A stretch of DNA of 63,651 nt from an uncultured Kiritimatiellota bacterium (GCA_934635225.1 CAKTYZ010000018.1:1-63651), one strand, 5' to 3'; positions 1-9,108 are shown, numbered from the stretch's first letter. A program made the numbers and translations. The notes: generated by a model not told the origin, from the letters alone.

Positions 1-83
1 CGCATATGCTTACGATTCACGTCTGGCCAAAGTGGCTTAAGAGGTTTTTGCTGACCCACTCCCTTTACAAGTCACCGCTTGGG

Positions 84-719
84 CTAAATCCCCGTTCCGC
101 GACGACCGGGGGCGGCACGGTCTCGGAGATCCGCCGCGCTGTCGATGCCAAGTCGCGTGGCACACATCTGCCCAGGCTTCAGTTTCGACAACTCAGGGAA
201 GTCATCCAGCGGATAAAGAAGGCCGCAGTTGAAGAGATAGATGCTGCGATTGACAATCGGCAGAAGCCGTCGGGCCTTCACGCCAAAGCCAAACTTGTAG
301 ACACGCACCTTTGTCCGCGCCACGTCACGGTTCCGATAACGTTCCTCGTCCGGCATCGCCGCATCTTTCGAGACGAACAGCGCATTCATCCCCTCTTCGA
401 GGAAATAGCGGAGAATGCTCATCTTCCATTCGCGCCCATCGGGTCCGCGCAAGGTCGCCAACGCATACCGCTCGTTCGCCTTCGGAATCTCCTCATAGGC
501 GATGACGCGGACGATGCACGCCAACGGCGGGTTGGAGAAGGCCGTCTCGCCCTCGCCAGACCTCAGACGGTCAAGATACGCAATCGCCGCAAGATCTTCC
601 GGCGTCCTCTCGGGCTTCTCGCGCCTGACACGCTGTCCCCGCTCGTCCGCATCACTCGCGTCGCGCACGGCGGGCGCGTCATTCGGGGCATCAGCCTTCT
701 TCTGTCGCCGCTTGGCCAT
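84..719 (-). CDS. Orphan N-terminal domain resembling DRB0094-type RNA ligases (hypothetical protein)
   Basis: The 211-residue product starts with about 45 Lys/Arg/Asp-rich residues. A compact domain of about 150 residues follows that resembles the N-terminal OB-like module of DRB0094-family RNA ligases: an ALATLRGPDG strand, a FVSKDAAMP stretch, then SIYLFNCGLLYPLDDFPEL and a closing LGID segment. The nucleotidyltransferase domain with its KxDG lysine is absent, because the protein stops about 20 residues after LGID. It begins 6 nt after the alaS stop, so it is probably co-transcribed with alaS, which hints at a tRNA or RNA-binding role. The family match is from memory of pattern, not a search; a plain hypothetical protein remains possible. 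Confidence 0.5.
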   Translation of the reverse strand: MAKRRQKKADAPNDAPAVRDASDADERGQRVRREKPERTPEDLAAIAYLDRLRSGEGETAFSNPPLACIVRVIAYEEIPKANERYALATLRGPDGREWKMSILRYFLEEGMNALFVSKDAAMPDEERYRNRDVARTKVRVYKFGFGVKARRLLPIVNRSIYLFNCGLLYPLDDFPELSKLKPGQMCATRLGIDSAADLRDRAAPGRRGTGI

Positions 720-725
720 AACGAA

Positions 726-2564
726 TCACGAGAGGTTGCCGACAACCGCCTTGATGCGGCGAACGCCCGCCGACGAACTTTGCTCCTTCGTGATCTTGAA
801 ACTGCCGAGTTCCTTCGTGTTGGCGACATGCGGACCGCAGCAGATCTCCTTCGAGATGTCTCCGATCGCGTAGAGCGAGACTTGATCGCCGTATTTCGCG
901 CCAAAGAGCGCCATCGCGCCTTCCTTCTTCGCTTCCTCGACGGTTGTCATCTTCTTCGTGACGTCGATGCCTTGGGAAATCCAGCCGTTGACCAGTTCTT
1001 CAACCTTCGCCTTCTCCTCTGTCGTCATCGGCTGGGGCCAGGTAAAGTCAAAGCGCAGGCGCTCGGCCGTGATGTTCGACCCCTTCTGAAGAGCCGTCGG
1101 ACCGAGAACCTGATGAAGGGCCGCGTGCAGGAGATGCGTCGCCGTATGCATCCGCGTAACAACGGCGGAGTTGTCCTGCAACCCAGCCTTGAACGCGCCC
1201 GCGCTCGTCGTGCGCGAAAGCTCCTGATGCTTGCGGTTCGCCTCCTCGAAGCCTTCCCTGTCAACCGTAAGCCCGTCCTTCGCCGCCATCTCGCAGGTCA
1301 TCTCGAACGGGAAGCCGAACGTGTCGTAGAGCTTGAACGCCGTCTTTCCGCTGATTTGCGTCTGCCCATGGGCCTTCAGCTGCTCGGAGACCTTCTTGTA
1401 CATCGCTTCGCCCTTGTCGAGAGTCGCGTTGAAGCGTTTCTCCTCCGCCTCCAGATCGTGCCGGCACTGCTCCAAGTTAGCCTTCAGCTCAGGATAGACA
1501 TGGCTGTACTTCTCGCAAATGACCTCGGCGAGCTTCACCGTAAAGCCCTCGGCGATGCCGAGCATACGCGCATAGCGAACCGCACGGCGGATGAGACGAC
1601 GCAAGACGTAGTTCGCGCCGACATTGCCCGGCTTCACGCCGCCCTTCGGGTCGCAGAGAATAAACGTCGCCGTACGCATATGGTCGGCAATGATGCGCCG
1701 CGCACGGAGGACTTCCTCGGGAGAGAGCCGCTCCTCCCCGGCGTTCGCCCTCAGTCCGTCGATCGCGTCCATGATCGGCCTGAAGATCTCAGTATCGTAG
1801 ACGGTCGGTGCGCCCGTCATCATGCAGACCGTGCGCTCGACACCCATGCCCGTATCGACATTGTGCCGTCCAAGCGGGACGAACTTGCCCTCTTCGTTCT
1901 TGAGGTACTGCATGAAGACGTCGTTCCAGATCTCGATGTACTTGCCACAGGAGCAGCCCGGACGGCAGTCGGGACCGCACTTCGGCTTGCCTGTGTCGAT
2001 GAACATCTCGGTATCCGGACCGCATGGGCCGGTCGTGCCCGCCGGTCCCCACCAGTTGTCCTCGCGCGGCAGGCGGAAGATGCGTTCGTCAGGAAGTCCC
2101 AGCGACTTCCAGATCGCAACCGCCTCCTGGTCCGCCGGAATGTAGCCGTCGTCGCCCTCCTTCCCCTCGCCGCGAAAGACCGTGACATTGAGCTGTTCGG
2201 GGCTGAAGCCCAGCTTCGTCGTCAGGAACTCAAAGGACCAGCTGATGGCCTCCTTCTTGAAATAGTCATTGAGCGACCAGTTACCGAGCATCTCGAAGAA
2301 CGTGAGATGCGCCGCATCGCCAACGGCATCGATGTCGCCCGTACGAACGCACTTCTGGACATCCGTCAGGCGCGTTCCAGCCGGATGCTCCATCGCGCCC
2401 ATGAGATACGGCACAAGCGGATGCATGCCCGCCGTCGTGAAGAGCACGGTCGGGTCGTTCTCGGGAATCACCGAAGCGCCGGGAATGATCTTGTGCCCCT
2501 TCGACTCGAAGAACTTGAGATAGAGATCGCGGAGTTCATCCGCCGTAATGTCAGTCTTGGCCAT
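726..2564 (-). CDS. alaS: Alanyl-tRNA synthetase, short form without C-Ala domain
   Basis: Charges tRNA-Ala in the cytoplasm. The N-terminal class II catalytic core is clear (motif around FFESKGHKIIPGAS, motif 2 region with FFEMLGNWS). The editing domain keeps its zinc ligands, HTATH near residue 472 and CCGPH near 575. At 612 residues it is about 260 shorter than the usual bacterial enzyme (about 875): translation ends just after the editing domain, and the oligomerising DHHA1/C-Ala part is missing. Such short forms are known in some reduced lineages. The ATG is preceded by AAGGATA and fits the conserved N-terminus. It follows the esterase gene by 35 nt and is followed by the 211-residue orphan domain. 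Confidence 0.95.
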   Translation of the reverse strand: MAKTDITADELRDLYLKFFESKGHKIIPGASVIPENDPTVLFTTAGMHPLVPYLMGAMEHPAGTRLTDVQKCVRTGDIDAVGDAAHLTFFEMLGNWSLNDYFKKEAISWSFEFLTTKLGFSPEQLNVTVFRGEGKEGDDGYIPADQEAVAIWKSLGLPDERIFRLPREDNWWGPAGTTGPCGPDTEMFIDTGKPKCGPDCRPGCSCGKYIEIWNDVFMQYLKNEEGKFVPLGRHNVDTGMGVERTVCMMTGAPTVYDTEIFRPIMDAIDGLRANAGEERLSPEEVLRARRIIADHMRTATFILCDPKGGVKPGNVGANYVLRRLIRRAVRYARMLGIAEGFTVKLAEVICEKYSHVYPELKANLEQCRHDLEAEEKRFNATLDKGEAMYKKVSEQLKAHGQTQISGKTAFKLYDTFGFPFEMTCEMAAKDGLTVDREGFEEANRKHQELSRTTSAGAFKAGLQDNSAVVTRMHTATHLLHAALHQVLGPTALQKGSNITAERLRFDFTWPQPMTTEEKAKVEELVNGWISQGIDVTKKMTTVEEAKKEGAMALFGAKYGDQVSLYAIGDISKEICCGPHVANTKELGSFKITKEQSSSAGVRRIKAVVGNLS

Positions 2565-2599
2565 CTTGTATCCTTAACTATCCTTAACTTGTTAAGCCT

Positions 2600-4354
2600 T
2601 TACTTGTTGAAACCCTTTGCCGTCAGGAACTCCCACGCGCGGTCCATCCACGTGTAGCTGCCCGTTCCGGGCGATGCCGTACGCTGGAAACAGTGATTGC
2701 GGAGCGCAAGCGTGTGAAGTTCACCCTGAATGTTCATTCGACGCAGCTGTTCCCACGCCTTCACCGAATTCATCGCCGCCCAGCCGTCCGCATCGCCATG
2801 GACGAAAAGAATCGGCGGCGTATCCATGTCAAAGAGGAACTCCGGCGCAAGAACCGCCGCATCGTCGTTGCCGCCCGTCTTGTTATGGCAATCGAGGCCA
2901 TCCGTGAGCGCATAGGCCGGATAGATCGCAATCGCCCACTGGACCTTGCAGGAGACATCGTCGAGCGCGTCAATCGGCGCATAGGCCCGCATCCGCGAAC
3001 TCGTCGCGCCCATGAGAGTCAGATGTCCGCCCGCCGAGGAACCCATGATGCCGATGCGATTCGGGTCAAGCCCCTTCGACGCCGCCTTTGCGCGGACGAT
3101 GCGAATGGCGCGCTGGAGGTCTTCCCACGCCGTGACGTGCTTCGGCAAGCCCGCCGGGCGCGGCGTGCGATAGCGCATCGTCACGACCGCCATGCCCTTT
3201 TCATTCAGGTAGCGGCGCATCGGCGCGACCTCAAAGCCATCCGGTCCGTTCCCCATGTAACTGCCGCCCGAATAAATGACTTGGATGGACTTCGTCTTCA
3301 GTTCTTTCGGAAGATGCCACTCAATGTACGGCTGGCACTGGTTCGTCCGCACGTCGGGCATCCTCCCCTCTGGCCAAACGCTCTCCTTCTCATACGACGC
3401 GCGCGCGGCATCATCCGGGAAACGCTTCATCAGATCAACCTCTGGCGCAAGCTTCGAGGCGAACTGGATCTGGTTCAGGAACTCCAACGCACGGTCGAGG
3501 CCGAACGCCCCATGCCCTTTGTCGGCATAAAGATGAAGTTCCGTCGGGACCTTCCGCTTGCGCAGTTCGCGGTAGCAGAGCGTCGAACCGTTCGGCGTGT
3601 AGGGATCGTTGGCGCCATGAAGAAACACTATCGGGCAGGTCTTCGCATCGAACTTGAAACAGGGGTTGATCGTCGGCACGACCGTTGTGCCGTCCTGCGG
3701 CCGCGCATCGCCATTTGCCGCGCCGAGCGTGTTGTAGGCCGGCGCGTTCGCAATTGCCACGTTCACATGGCACGGCAAATCGTCGAGCGCATCAACTTTC
3801 GGGTACGCGGGCGTGAGTGCGCTCGTCGCCAGCATTGTCACGAGGTGTCCGCCCGCCGACATGCCGATGACACCGATCTTCTCGGGGTCGAAGCCGCGCG
3901 CTTTCGCCTGGGAACGCACGAGACGAACCGCGCGCTGGCCATCTTCCCATGCCGTTTGGTAGACGGGAAGACCATGCGGGCGCGGCGTGCGATAGACGAG
4001 GTTCACCGTCTGGTAGCCAAGCTTCGAGAAAGTCTCCTTCCAGATCTTGACAAGCCCGATGTCGCAACAGACCTGATAACCGCCCCCCGAGATGAGGATC
4101 ATGCACGCGCCATTCGGATGCGCAGGGGCCTCAAACCATTCAAGATATGGCATTTGCCGCCTCGGCGAGACCAAAAAGTCCGCGTCCTTCACCTCGTCGG
4201 TCATCCCGGCGATCTGGTGCGTCTGCAAGTTCGGAATCTTCCCGTCCGGCCAGATTGACTCGCGCGTACCGCGCCGCCAATCCGACACGGCAAACGCCGC
4301 GCAAGAAAGAACGACGACCATGGATCCGAACAGTGCTTTTCTCATCTGATGCAT
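2600..4354 (-). CDS. Secreted tandem alpha/beta-hydrolase (two esterase domains)
   Basis: The product has 584 residues with an N-terminal signal peptide (MRKALFGSMVVVLSCAAFA). Two homologous alpha/beta-hydrolase domains of the BD-FAE/acetyl-xylan-esterase type follow, about residues 25-300 and 315-584. Domain 1 shows nucleophile elbow GMSAGGH, acid region HGANDPY and catalytic His in KGHGAF. Domain 2 shows GSSAGGH, HGDADGW and RNHCF. Both triads look intact, and the phrases YRTPRP and TAWED recur in both halves, pointing to internal duplication. Likely role: removing acyl groups from dietary or algal polysaccharide outside the cytoplasm (inference). The ATG at 4354 has GAGAGGG upstream. Confidence 0.8.
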   Translation of the reverse strand: MHQMRKALFGSMVVVLSCAAFAVSDWRRGTRESIWPDGKIPNLQTHQIAGMTDEVKDADFLVSPRRQMPYLEWFEAPAHPNGACMILISGGGYQVCCDIGLVKIWKETFSKLGYQTVNLVYRTPRPHGLPVYQTAWEDGQRAVRLVRSQAKARGFDPEKIGVIGMSAGGHLVTMLATSALTPAYPKVDALDDLPCHVNVAIANAPAYNTLGAANGDARPQDGTTVVPTINPCFKFDAKTCPIVFLHGANDPYTPNGSTLCYRELRKRKVPTELHLYADKGHGAFGLDRALEFLNQIQFASKLAPEVDLMKRFPDDAARASYEKESVWPEGRMPDVRTNQCQPYIEWHLPKELKTKSIQVIYSGGSYMGNGPDGFEVAPMRRYLNEKGMAVVTMRYRTPRPAGLPKHVTAWEDLQRAIRIVRAKAASKGLDPNRIGIMGSSAGGHLTLMGATSSRMRAYAPIDALDDVSCKVQWAIAIYPAYALTDGLDCHNKTGGNDDAAVLAPEFLFDMDTPPILFVHGDADGWAAMNSVKAWEQLRRMNIQGELHTLALRNHCFQRTASPGTGSYTWMDRAWEFLTAKGFNK

Positions 4355-4417
4355 TTTTGTTTCCCTCTCTTATTTCATGTCTTCTCTTAATGAAGCGTGT
4401 TTACTGCGTAAGTGGAG

Positions 4418-4426
4418 ATTTTATCA
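4418..4426 (-). promoter_or_regulatory. Extended -10 promoter of the double-esterase gene
   Basis: The minus strand reads TGATAAAAT here, about 63 nt before the ATG. The leader carries its own Shine-Dalgarno sequence. The same hexamer is found before tig and cdsA. Confidence 0.55.
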
Positions 4427-4491
4427 GAATCGCGTCCCCCCTGTCAACTGTCCGCCTCCTTAAGCTCCAGTCCTGCGTCAAGCCGAAGGTC

Positions 4492-5661
4492 TTAGGCCAA
4501 TCGACCTTCGAGCGTCGCGTCGTGATGGACCTTTGTGACAAAAAGCCGAACCAACGACTTGCGCGGAACTGGCGAAACGGTCTTGCACCGCAAATACTCA
4601 GACGTCCAGCCTTCCGACTTCTGTTCGCTCTCAACCACGATCTCAACATCCTGACCAAGAAAACGACGTGCGAATCGTTCACGCTTTTCTCGCAGAAGGC
4701 GTGCCAGCTGATGTGCGCGAGCGGAGCGGACGGCTTTCGGAAGCGCGCCCCCAAACGCCGCCGCCAATGTCCCCGGGCGTTCCGAATAGGGAAAGACATG
4801 CGCATGGTTGAACGGAAGACGGCGGAGAAGGCCTTCGGTCGCCATAAAGTCAAAGTCCGACTCGTCAGGGAAGCCCGTCATCACGTCACAGCCGAGGCCG
4901 AGGCTCGGCAGATACTTCACCGCCGTCAAAACCAACGACTCGACATCCCGCACGAGGTACGGGCGCCTCATCGCCGCGAGAATGCGATTCGAGCCGGACT
5001 GCACGGGAATGTGAAGAAAACGGCAGACATTCGGCGATTCCGCCATCGCGCGAACGGTCTCCAGCGCACATGCGCCAGGCTCAACGGACCCGAGCCGAAT
5101 GCGGCAAGCCGGAGAAACCGCCGCAAGCGCCGCCAGGAGGTCTGGCAGACGTCTCCCCTCTGACGCATAATGCGCCAAGTTGCAGCCCGTCACGACAATT
5201 TCATGGTATCCGGCGTCAACAAAACGCCGCGCCTTGTCCAATACCGCGTCAAACGGATCGGAAACGGACTTGCCCCTGAACTTCGGCACAATGCAGAACG
5301 TGCAACCGCCCGAACAGCCGTCCTGAACCTTCAGATAAGCCCGCGCCGTACGCGTCGGGACGGCTGTCGTACAGGCCTCTACCGCAGACGGCTTTTCGAC
5401 TTGCGCAGATGAATGCGCATCCTTCGCAAGACATCCGCAAACGCGCATCGGCACGCTTGGATAGTGGCGCCTCAGATGCTCGATGAGTTTCTCACAGTCG
5501 CGCTGAGCCCGTGCCGTCACGCTGCATCCGCGCACGATGAAAAGGTCCGATTCGGAATGCGTCTCGGTTATTTCCCACCCTTTCGCGAGATACTCGGATT
5601 CCATTTCCAAGGCCTCGGCCTTGTTAAGCCGACAGCCAAATGTCTCAAAACAGACCTTCAT
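4492..5661 (-). CDS. mtaB: tRNA methylthiotransferase, MtaB-like radical SAM enzyme
   Basis: The product has 389 residues and the MTTase layout. The N-terminal UPF0004 domain has three spaced cysteines (ETFGCRLNKAE, IVRGCSVT, VCGCLAK). The radical-SAM domain has CSGGCTFCIVP as its CxxxCxxC cluster site, and a TRAM-like tail is present. The short linker and FGCRLN start fit MtaB, which makes the 2-methylthio group of ms2t6A37 in tRNA, better than MiaB or RimO. The start at 5661 is supported by CTGGAGA just upstream. It is a single-gene unit with its own promoter, and a dispersed repeat lies upstream of that promoter. Confidence 0.88.
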   Translation of the reverse strand: MKVCFETFGCRLNKAEALEMESEYLAKGWEITETHSESDLFIVRGCSVTARAQRDCEKLIEHLRRHYPSVPMRVCGCLAKDAHSSAQVEKPSAVEACTTAVPTRTARAYLKVQDGCSGGCTFCIVPKFRGKSVSDPFDAVLDKARRFVDAGYHEIVVTGCNLAHYASEGRRLPDLLAALAAVSPACRIRLGSVEPGACALETVRAMAESPNVCRFLHIPVQSGSNRILAAMRRPYLVRDVESLVLTAVKYLPSLGLGCDVMTGFPDESDFDFMATEGLLRRLPFNHAHVFPYSERPGTLAAAFGGALPKAVRSARAHQLARLLREKRERFARRFLGQDVEIVVESEQKSEGWTSEYLRCKTVSPVPRKSLVRLFVTKVHHDATLEGRLA

Positions 5662-5693
5662 TCTCCAGACTCGAACAGAAAAAACATGCGCGT

Positions 5694-5699
5694 ATTATA
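5694..5699 (-). promoter_or_regulatory. -10 box of mtaB
   Basis: A perfect TATAAT on the minus strand lies 32 nt before the mtaB ATG. It lacks the TGN extension of other promoters here. Fifty nt separate it from the dispersed repeat at 5750. Confidence 0.55.
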
Positions 5700-5749
5700 A
5701 TATTGCGCAGATGAGCGTGTCAACCGCATGACCTGCGTTTGTCAGAGTT

Positions 5750-5943
5750 GGAAATTGTAAAATCTAACGGGTCAGCAAAGAAGAAAGGAAGGCCAGGGGG
5801 TCCAACCGAAGAAGAAAAGCGAACAACGCCACCCCAGAGACGCCGGGGACGACCTGGAACGGATGCGTCAACCGATGCGGATGGAAGGGGCATCTCCATG
5901 CGGATGGAAGGGGCGTCTCCATGCGGATGGAAGAGCCACCCCC
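5750..5943 (+). repeat. Dispersed repeat copy 1 (full-length form with 23-bp tandem tail)
   Basis: The head begins GGAAATTGTAAAATCTAA and continues with the TAACGGGTCAGCAAAG core shared with the copies at 28473 and 63579. A purine-rich middle follows. From about 5843 there is a tail shared with the copy at 51174, made of 23-bp tandem units starting ATGCGGATGGAAG (three units, the last degenerate). The rest of the gap to the next gene (5944-6099) is purine-rich and shows no gene. The head faces the mtaB promoter. Confidence 0.8.
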
Positions 5944-6099
5944 ATAGCAACCATAATTTTCGAATTTCTTTTTGCGCGTCAGCGCGAGGGAGAAGACAGC
6001 AAGGAGAAAAGGGGTGAGGGGGAAGGAGGAAGGGAAGGAGAACCCTTTTGCGAATAGAGTCTATCTCGACGACCGTCGGGCTCCAGACCAAACTTCGTG

Positions 6100-9000
6100 C
6101 TACTCAATGCGGACACCGCGCAACAACATGCCCGCGCGTTGCGAGCCAAAGGGACGAAGCTGGACGCAGAAACTCGAGAGTTCCGTCGCATCAGGCTTGA
6201 CCAGGCGCCGCAAAGGGATGCGGACAACCTGCCAAGTCTGCGGATCGGTATCAACCATCCCGCCGCGCGTCGAGACATAAGCCCCCTGCTCCGACGTTCC
6301 ATCCGCCAACTTGTAACCGAGAGCGAACTGGGGGAGACTGGCCGACTGCATCGCCCGTCCTGTCGGAGTGTCGCCCAGGTTGACTTCAAGGACGAGACTC
6401 CGCCCAGCCACATCACCTATGGCGAGCGGGATGGGAGTCCTGAAACCCGCGTAGAATCCTGCCCAATCCGTCGTCGCCTCACTTACCCGCAATTCAAGAC
6501 GATTCTCCTGTGGGACGAGCTTTAATCCGCCCCACGGAGCAAGCTTCAGGTCCGTCGGGAGAAACGAAGCCGAATACGGGTTCTCGTCTGGTTTCTCCAA
6601 AGACAACGCGGCCAATGCAACGCCTTTTCGCCGCGTTGCGATCTGGATGGACACAAGCTCCTGACAGGGATTCGGATTGCGTTGCCGCGCCAGCAAAAGA
6701 GACCTCCCGGCGAGATTGCTCCACCCGACAAGCTGCGTGTCTTCCGGCGCGGAGAACACAAGTTCCTCGGACGTTCCATCCGCATAGTCGAGACGACTCG
6801 TGAAAAGTTGACCGTCTGCGCGGTCGGGAGCGGCAAAAAGGAACGCCAGCGCATGGACAAACGCGCCTCGAACCGGAATCGTCACCGGCCCCTTGTCGAG
6901 AAAAACGCCCGAGCGTCCGTCATTCTGGTCTATACGGATAATCTCAAACGGAATGCCTTCACGGACCTGCCGTCCCCACGGCAGTTGCCCGAACGCGTCT
7001 TCAAGCGCGCCATTTGCCACTCGACGCAAGTCAACACACGTCACATTCGCGAGATCGACACAAAAGGCGTCCGTCGAGACGTCCGGCCGATTCGCCGCAA
7101 GCCAGTCCGACAGCCCGGCAAAGAACGTCTCAGGCGTCTCGGCCTCATCCGGCATTTCGCCTGCGTGCACCGATCGAAGGACGACAGGCTGGTTCGGGAG
7201 CAGCCGAAGCAGAAGATCCCCTTCGTCCGTACACGGCACGCGTCGTCCCGTCGTTACGTCCATCCAGTTCGCGACATTCGCCCCAACGGCATCCGGGCGC
7301 AAGCGAACCGCATACGGCAAGAGGTCGTTGTTGATCAAGATGAAGCCGGATTTTCGCGCATTCTTCTTTCCTCCCGCCGCAACGCGTTGCGCCGCCGCGC
7401 ATTCGATGCCCGGAAGTTCCTCTCCCGTCCGCGCATCCATGATCCGGCAACTCGGACGAACGCCAAGCCGTTCGGCAACCGCGCGATAGACGGCCGCCGC
7501 CTTATGTGAGGGGGGACGCTTCGTCAGATGGAGCAGACGGCCTTTCCCCAGCGTTCCACTGTGTCCCGTCACGAACGCCGTCTTCTCGGGTTCGCCCCAT
7601 TCCGTCAGGTTCAGCGTGTTCTCGACAGTCAGCAAAGCCCCGCCCTCAGAAACCCAGCGTTCGAGTCGTGCGTTCGTCTTCGGCAACGTCGCGTCAATGC
7701 CGGCGGCAACCAGCAACTTCACGTTCGCAAGATGCTTCACATCCAGTTGCTCCTCAAAAACGACCTTCACCGGCAAGCGCGCCGCCAGCAACGCCAAGGC
7801 CGTTTCGCGCGTATAGGTCGCATTCGGGTGCTTCGCCGCGCGATCAAGGCGCGCCGTCGCCTGAGAGACGAGAAGCGCCACCGTCTGCTTTACGCCTCGG
7901 AACCGTGGCGTAAAGAGATCGTTCACGGCCTCAATGTCCTTTGCCGCGTCTTTCATGCCGGCAAAAGCCCCTGGCGGACACGCCGCCGGGTTCAGGCATT
8001 CATAGGGAAGCTGCTCAGCGAGATGCCGAGGTCCGTCTGCCGACTTCCATTCGGGGTGCCTTCGGGCGCGACGCCCCCATTTGAAATAGTAAGTCGCATT
8101 CAGCCCGCGCGCATATTGCCGCAGAATCGTCGCGCGATGGCTGGTGCGCGTCCCACCAAGATACGCCTCGCCATCCACAACCGGGCGCGTCCCCGCAATG
8201 GAAAGACAGACCAATGCGTCAAACGGATCGCCGCCGCCCGTCGGGGCCATCACGACATCCGTCGTTTCGTTCGCCAGCAAGGGGTTCACGAACCCAAACG
8301 AGATGCCCAGCGGCTGAAAGCAAGTGCGCGCGGACGAATCGACCTCACGCAACGCCGCCTTGCCACGCGCCATCGCGCGGGCGAACTGCCGCTCGTCGAA
8401 CTTGATACGTTCCACTTTTGAGGCAACGGCTGGCGCGGAGGCGGGCAACGACTTCAGCTCTTTCGCGAACGCCGCCTCGGCGGCAGGTGACGTGTCGTGG
8501 TAGGTCGGCTCATTGAAGAGTTCGTACACAAAGGGCCGCACGCCATGGGCCAGCAGTTCACGCGCACCGCTTTGCCACATCTCGCGATAGAGGGCGAATC
8601 CTTCTTCCGTCACGACAGAATACGGCATGAAATGGCAGGAACCTTCCGAAAACGCCTCTTTTGACGGCGGACGCTTCGGGTCCCATTTCAGCCCGCCGTG
8701 CGACCAACCCGCGCAGGTGAAATCGACGAAGACAGGCAGATCGCAGAGGTAGTAGCCAAGCGCGACATCCTTCCAGTCCAAAGAAAAATTGCCCTGCCAA
8801 AACCACTTCTCAGGACGGTATTTGCGCATCCAAGTCGTGGAGACTTCGCCACCTGTCGCGTTGAAGCCCAAGCGATCGAACTGCGCACGCGTCGGCGGAC
8901 GCTCGTAAAGCCACTCCCAACCCGGAACATTGACGGGGAACGGCGCATACTCCTCTGCATGAGGCGCACCATAGATGATGTTGCCGATCAAGTAGACAGG

Positions 9001-9108
9001 AACTCCATCGCGGCGAAAGCTCCCGTCACGCGCAATCTCCAGCCCGCCACCCGCTGCGCATAGGCAACCAAGCAACGCCGGAAGGACAAGCATCTGGCTC
9101 TTCTCCAT
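6100..9108 (-). CDS. Large secreted glycoside hydrolase (clan GH-A fold, GH42-like architecture)
   Basis: From the ATG at 9108 (GAGGGTGA just upstream) the product has 1002 residues with a signal peptide MEKSQMLVLPALLGCLCAAG. The first half looks like a TIM-barrel glycosidase: YELFNEPTYHD supplies a typical acid/base Glu, and VVDGEAYLGG about 150 residues later a possible nucleophile Glu. A middle region (FRGVKQTVALLVSQ onward) resembles the trimerisation-like domain of GH42 beta-galactosidases. The last 350 residues form two beta-rich, carbohydrate-binding-like modules. Family and substrate are not certain. A start upstream in the same frame (TTG at 9186) is possible but lacks a ribosome-binding site. 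Confidence 0.7.
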   Translation of the reverse strand: MEKSQMLVLPALLGCLCAAGGGLEIARDGSFRRDGVPVYLIGNIIYGAPHAEEYAPFPVNVPGWEWLYERPPTRAQFDRLGFNATGGEVSTTWMRKYRPEKWFWQGNFSLDWKDVALGYYLCDLPVFVDFTCAGWSHGGLKWDPKRPPSKEAFSEGSCHFMPYSVVTEEGFALYREMWQSGARELLAHGVRPFVYELFNEPTYHDTSPAAEAAFAKELKSLPASAPAVASKVERIKFDERQFARAMARGKAALREVDSSARTCFQPLGISFGFVNPLLANETTDVVMAPTGGGDPFDALVCLSIAGTRPVVDGEAYLGGTRTSHRATILRQYARGLNATYYFKWGRRARRHPEWKSADGPRHLAEQLPYECLNPAACPPGAFAGMKDAAKDIEAVNDLFTPRFRGVKQTVALLVSQATARLDRAAKHPNATYTRETALALLAARLPVKVVFEEQLDVKHLANVKLLVAAGIDATLPKTNARLERWVSEGGALLTVENTLNLTEWGEPEKTAFVTGHSGTLGKGRLLHLTKRPPSHKAAAVYRAVAERLGVRPSCRIMDARTGEELPGIECAAAQRVAAGGKKNARKSGFILINNDLLPYAVRLRPDAVGANVANWMDVTTGRRVPCTDEGDLLLRLLPNQPVVLRSVHAGEMPDEAETPETFFAGLSDWLAANRPDVSTDAFCVDLANVTCVDLRRVANGALEDAFGQLPWGRQVREGIPFEIIRIDQNDGRSGVFLDKGPVTIPVRGAFVHALAFLFAAPDRADGQLFTSRLDYADGTSEELVFSAPEDTQLVGWSNLAGRSLLLARQRNPNPCQELVSIQIATRRKGVALAALSLEKPDENPYSASFLPTDLKLAPWGGLKLVPQENRLELRVSEATTDWAGFYAGFRTPIPLAIGDVAGRSLVLEVNLGDTPTGRAMQSASLPQFALGYKLADGTSEQGAYVSTRGGMVDTDPQTWQVVRIPLRRLVKPDATELSSFCVQLRPFGSQRAGMLLRGVRIE

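Noticed and set aside
6..2657. Very long plus-strand open frame (883 codons) and similar frames at 2693-4258, 11589-13379, 42030-43448, 46456-47853, 48004-49326
   Set aside because: They are exactly antisense to alaS, the esterase, purC, fucI, uup and clpX. Their translations are Arg/Leu/Val-rich without domains, as expected for the mirror frame of GC-rich genes.
5876..5943. 23-bp tandem units as a CRISPR array
   Set aside because: The units are contiguous, with no unique spacers and no cas genes near.
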